Shown here piece by piece: positions 62,001 to 64,000 of a stretch of DNA of 64,000 nucleotides. The stretch is taken from positions 545,982 to 609,981 of the forward strand of contig CAADRB010000007.1 of NCBI GenBank assembly GCA_900708905.1. The letters are read 5' to 3'. The number at the start of each line of letters is the position of its first letter. Positions within the stretch are counted from its first letter, which is position 1. A program made the translations under genes and the position numbers. The notes under the pieces are model-generated. The model saw nothing but the letters and a program-made list of their open reading frames with translations, searched no databases and was not told the DNA's origin. The DNA is from Hymenolepis diminuta (Eukaryota; Platyhelminthes; Cestoda; Cyclophyllidea; Hymenolepididae).

Positions 62001-63205
62001 GTGGGTCCACGAACTTCCAGGACGCAACGAGAAGCCTCTGTATCCCAAACTCGCGCCATACCCCATTGGCCACCGCTCACTAAAAGCGACTTTGGTTTAT
62101 TTGACGTCGCCGGAACATGATTTTGCAAAGCCCCAGGAGGGAGATATGCAAGTGACTGAAGACACTAAAGAGGTGTTTGGAAAGACGCAGAAAATATACC
62201 TCAAAAGTAGGAATTGTTTTAATACGCCGCAAAGTTTCTGACGACCATATGATTATGACCTTATCATATCCACATCTAGAGAAAAGGAAGTTAGTTGAGA
62301 AACTGTACTTACGTAGCAAATTGTTTACCAGAAGGTAAGAAAGCGATATCAGTTATCTTTCCTTGATGGCCCTCAAGTTTACTGACAAATTTCCCAGTTT
62401 CAGTGTTCCAAACTGTGAAATCGAGCTCGCCAAGGGCAGCGGAAATTAACATTGGTTTGGTTGGATGAAAACGAAGTAAACTAAACAAAAATAACGGTCA
62501 ATAATAAAAAGTCGCTAGCTGGTTCAAAAGAAAACACTGATAAACTTACGCTATTTTGGTTGAATGGGACTTGCAACTGGCCACAAAACCTTCGCCAGGA
62601 CCGACATGCCAAATTCGAATAGTAGAATCGCTTGAACCGGTAGCCAATCGTGTACCCTCATGATTCAAAGCCAAAGTGCCAATGATTTTTGCATGTGTGG
62701 ACTAAAAAACTGATTAATAATGATTACCAAACATACCTTCCATCTGGATAAAACCTTGCTATTATCACGATCATAACGAATCAGAAACAGGCTTTTTGTA
62801 GCGAGATATATAAGCTGAAATATTAAGCATAAAATTACTACTTACGTTATCTTTAGGACTGACAACATATGACGTGATTTCCTCATCTATTCCTTCAAGT
62901 TTAGTAAAATTTCCAGATTCTGAGAGGCTATAAGAGGACAACTGTACTTGTCCGTCGTCATCTCGTCCACAAATTAGGTTACCGTCATCACAAATCTACA
63001 AATTATTACGTGAATCCAAACTCACAAATAATGGATTTGATTCCGAAAAATGAGGAGAAAAGCGTGATTCTAGCTTGTAGCTAAAACGATTAATTAGCAT
63101 AAAGAAATCTACCTAGACTTTAGATCGGAAGGCATGACTTTCACGATTAAAGGCGATATAGGCAGTCGGTACACGGCGTTCGATAATTAATGACCTAAAA
63201 TTCAT
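55953..63205 (-). CDS. TBL3: UTP13/TBL3, WD40 subunit of the small-subunit processome
   Basis: Nucleolar UTP-B component needed for U3 snoRNP-dependent 18S rRNA maturation. Exons in transcript order: 63205-63119, 62995-62846, 62814-62737, 62701-62550, 62480-62313, 62275-62200, 62155-61826, 61755-61394, 60742-60544, 60469-60356, 60281-60213, 60142-60073 (or 60143), 59602-59416, 59345-59287, 59207-59104, 57092-56805, 56026-55953. Phases agree; 855 residues (human 808). Tandem WD repeats end in STIRIWHV, DFTVWNT, VIIIWSS, ARVWDT, LGLWRL, LKSWNL, KLWSL, LRLWNL and VRLWNL. The UTP13 C-terminal domain shows LLKSKKYRRAFHLAVKLDKP, QWNTRARTCLIAQRVF and FIPYTG. The first exon donor (gtctag) is weak; the intron at 59603-60072 begins with GC. 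The last exon's reading frame is the least certain part. Confidence 0.92.
57093..59103 (-). other. Long UTP13 intron 15 (2.0 kb)
   Basis: The flanking exons join through a split Glu codon (G|AA). No additional exon or recognised element inside; a 69-codon plus-strand open frame at 58737-58946 is taken as chance. Confidence 0.55.
60937..61190 (+). repeat. Family B fragment and tRNA-like fragment inside UTP13 intron 8
   Basis: CAACACTCATCTTAGGTTGA at 60938 matches the start of family B. About 160 bases on, GGTCGTGTAGTGGTAGCGTCTG resembles an A box, with GGTATCAGGACG where a degenerate B box would be. These insertions explain why this intron is 651 bases while most of its neighbours are 31-79. 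Confidence 0.45.
61347..61370 (+). repeat. Short AAT trinucleotide run
   Basis: Six AAT units in the same UTP13 intron, just before the exon ending at 61394. Confidence 0.8.
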
Positions 63206-63847
63206 GAGATTACTTCGAGCGATGTTTATTAAAACAAAATAAAATTTCACGTATATAGTTATTAAATTATCACAATATTCCAATTTTCCGATTTTTGATT
63301 TATTTAATTGTGTTTTTGCCTGAAATTAATATGATTCTTCTATGTTTTTCTTACACATCAACATTTAAAACCTGACTTTTGGCGTTCGACGCGCCACGAT
63401 CTGCAATTACACTTCGTAACTGCACAGGCTTACAAGTGAGACCAATCATAAATAATATAATACTAATCAGAATAACTACTCACTTATTACTACTCGCATA
63501 TAACTTAAATATTTATAGGAGTAAATCCATAATTAATTCTACCATGGGAAACTCATTAATATTTTGTGTGCTAATTGCAAAAAGCTTTTGGAAAAAACTG
63601 AAATAAGTTAATTGAAAAAGCTAATATTTTGTAATATGCTTGAGCTATAAACATATTAGTGAACATTTGGACGTCAAATTCAAGTTAATGACAATGTAAT
63701 TCAACTTGCATAAAAAAATCAAGGAAATGTTGTCATTTTCAGAAAACTTATGACCAAAATACTCCGAAAGGTTATATAATTATATAGTAGTAAATGATGT
63801 ATTGCAATTGATAATTTTACCATATTTTATTTCCATCCTTAGTTTGA
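63206..63847. other. Upstream of UTP13; nothing recognised
   Basis: AT-rich DNA that should contain the UTP13 promoter and 5' UTR. No confident motif. A 75-codon plus-strand open frame at 63379-63606 has no recognisable features. Confidence 0.45.
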
Positions 63848-64000
63848 CAGCAGATGTCTACCAATATCTGGAGATCGAAGATGACCGACTGACGATAAAA
63901 GCTCGGCCACAGTAGTCACATACGGTTCGGCTGTATGTGCGCAAGTTTGAACATGGTTTGAACAGGTGCCAACCGTTACGCCGAGATAAAACTGGCGTCT
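63848..64000 (+). repeat. Dispersed repeat family C, copy at the right edge
   Basis: Plus-strand CAGCAGATGTCTA and CGACTGACGATAA blocks match the minus strand near 9.96-10.03 kb at equal spacing. It is cut by the window edge. Confidence 0.5.

Noticed and set aside
1..64000. CRISPR arrays, prokaryotic operons or rRNA
   Set aside because: No regularly spaced direct repeats or rRNA cores were seen, and the gene structures are plainly those of an intron-rich animal.

Overview
The window is nuclear DNA of a flatworm, most likely a tapeworm, possibly Hymenolepis-like. Evidence: conserved animal genes with many introns; AT-rich non-coding DNA; and intron lengths that cluster at about 31-44 and about 69-79 bases, the bimodal pattern I recall for cestodes. 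The genus is inference. No ribosomal RNA, confident tRNA gene, CRISPR or prokaryotic operon was seen. Three runs of N mark assembly gaps.

Layout. 0.8-3.3 kb (minus): the middle of an iRhom (inactive rhomboid) gene, cut by the left edge. 7.0-8.4 kb (plus): a compact DDX6/Dhh1-type RNA helicase gene with two tiny introns. 14.3-20.7 kb (minus): a kinesin-5 (Eg5/KIF11) gene in ten exons. 22.0-22.8 kb (plus): two intronless genes 114 bases apart, a DTD2/ATD-type tRNA deacylase and UBL5/Hub1. 36.2-47.5 kb (plus): a ten-exon lipin (phosphatidate phosphatase) gene. 56.0-63.2 kb (minus): a seventeen-exon UTP13/TBL3 gene for the small-subunit processome.

Exon models were assembled by hand from splice signals, phase continuity and family similarity. 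Lipin (628 codons plus stop), DDX6 (449), kinesin-5 (1036) and UTP13 (855) close without any phase conflict, which is the main support for those models.

The rest is repeat-rich: two closely similar mariner elements with TA target duplications (26.67-27.99 and 51.80-53.04 kb), an older decayed Tc1/mariner-type transposase beside the first, a dispersed repeat (three copies) whose 51-kb copy follows a tRNA-like head, a second dispersed repeat marked by a shared motif near 12.6, 43.4 and 60.9 kb, and a third shared between 9.9 kb and the right edge.

The genes are unrelated housekeeping functions (mRNA decay, spindle, translation quality control, splicing, lipid synthesis, ribosome assembly) with no common pathway. 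The most interesting spot is the DTD2-UBL5 pair: a consensus 5' splice site lies just before the DTD2 start and a strong 3' splice site just before the UBL5 start, so UBL5 may be made either by spliced-leader trans-splicing or by skipping DTD2 from a shared leader.
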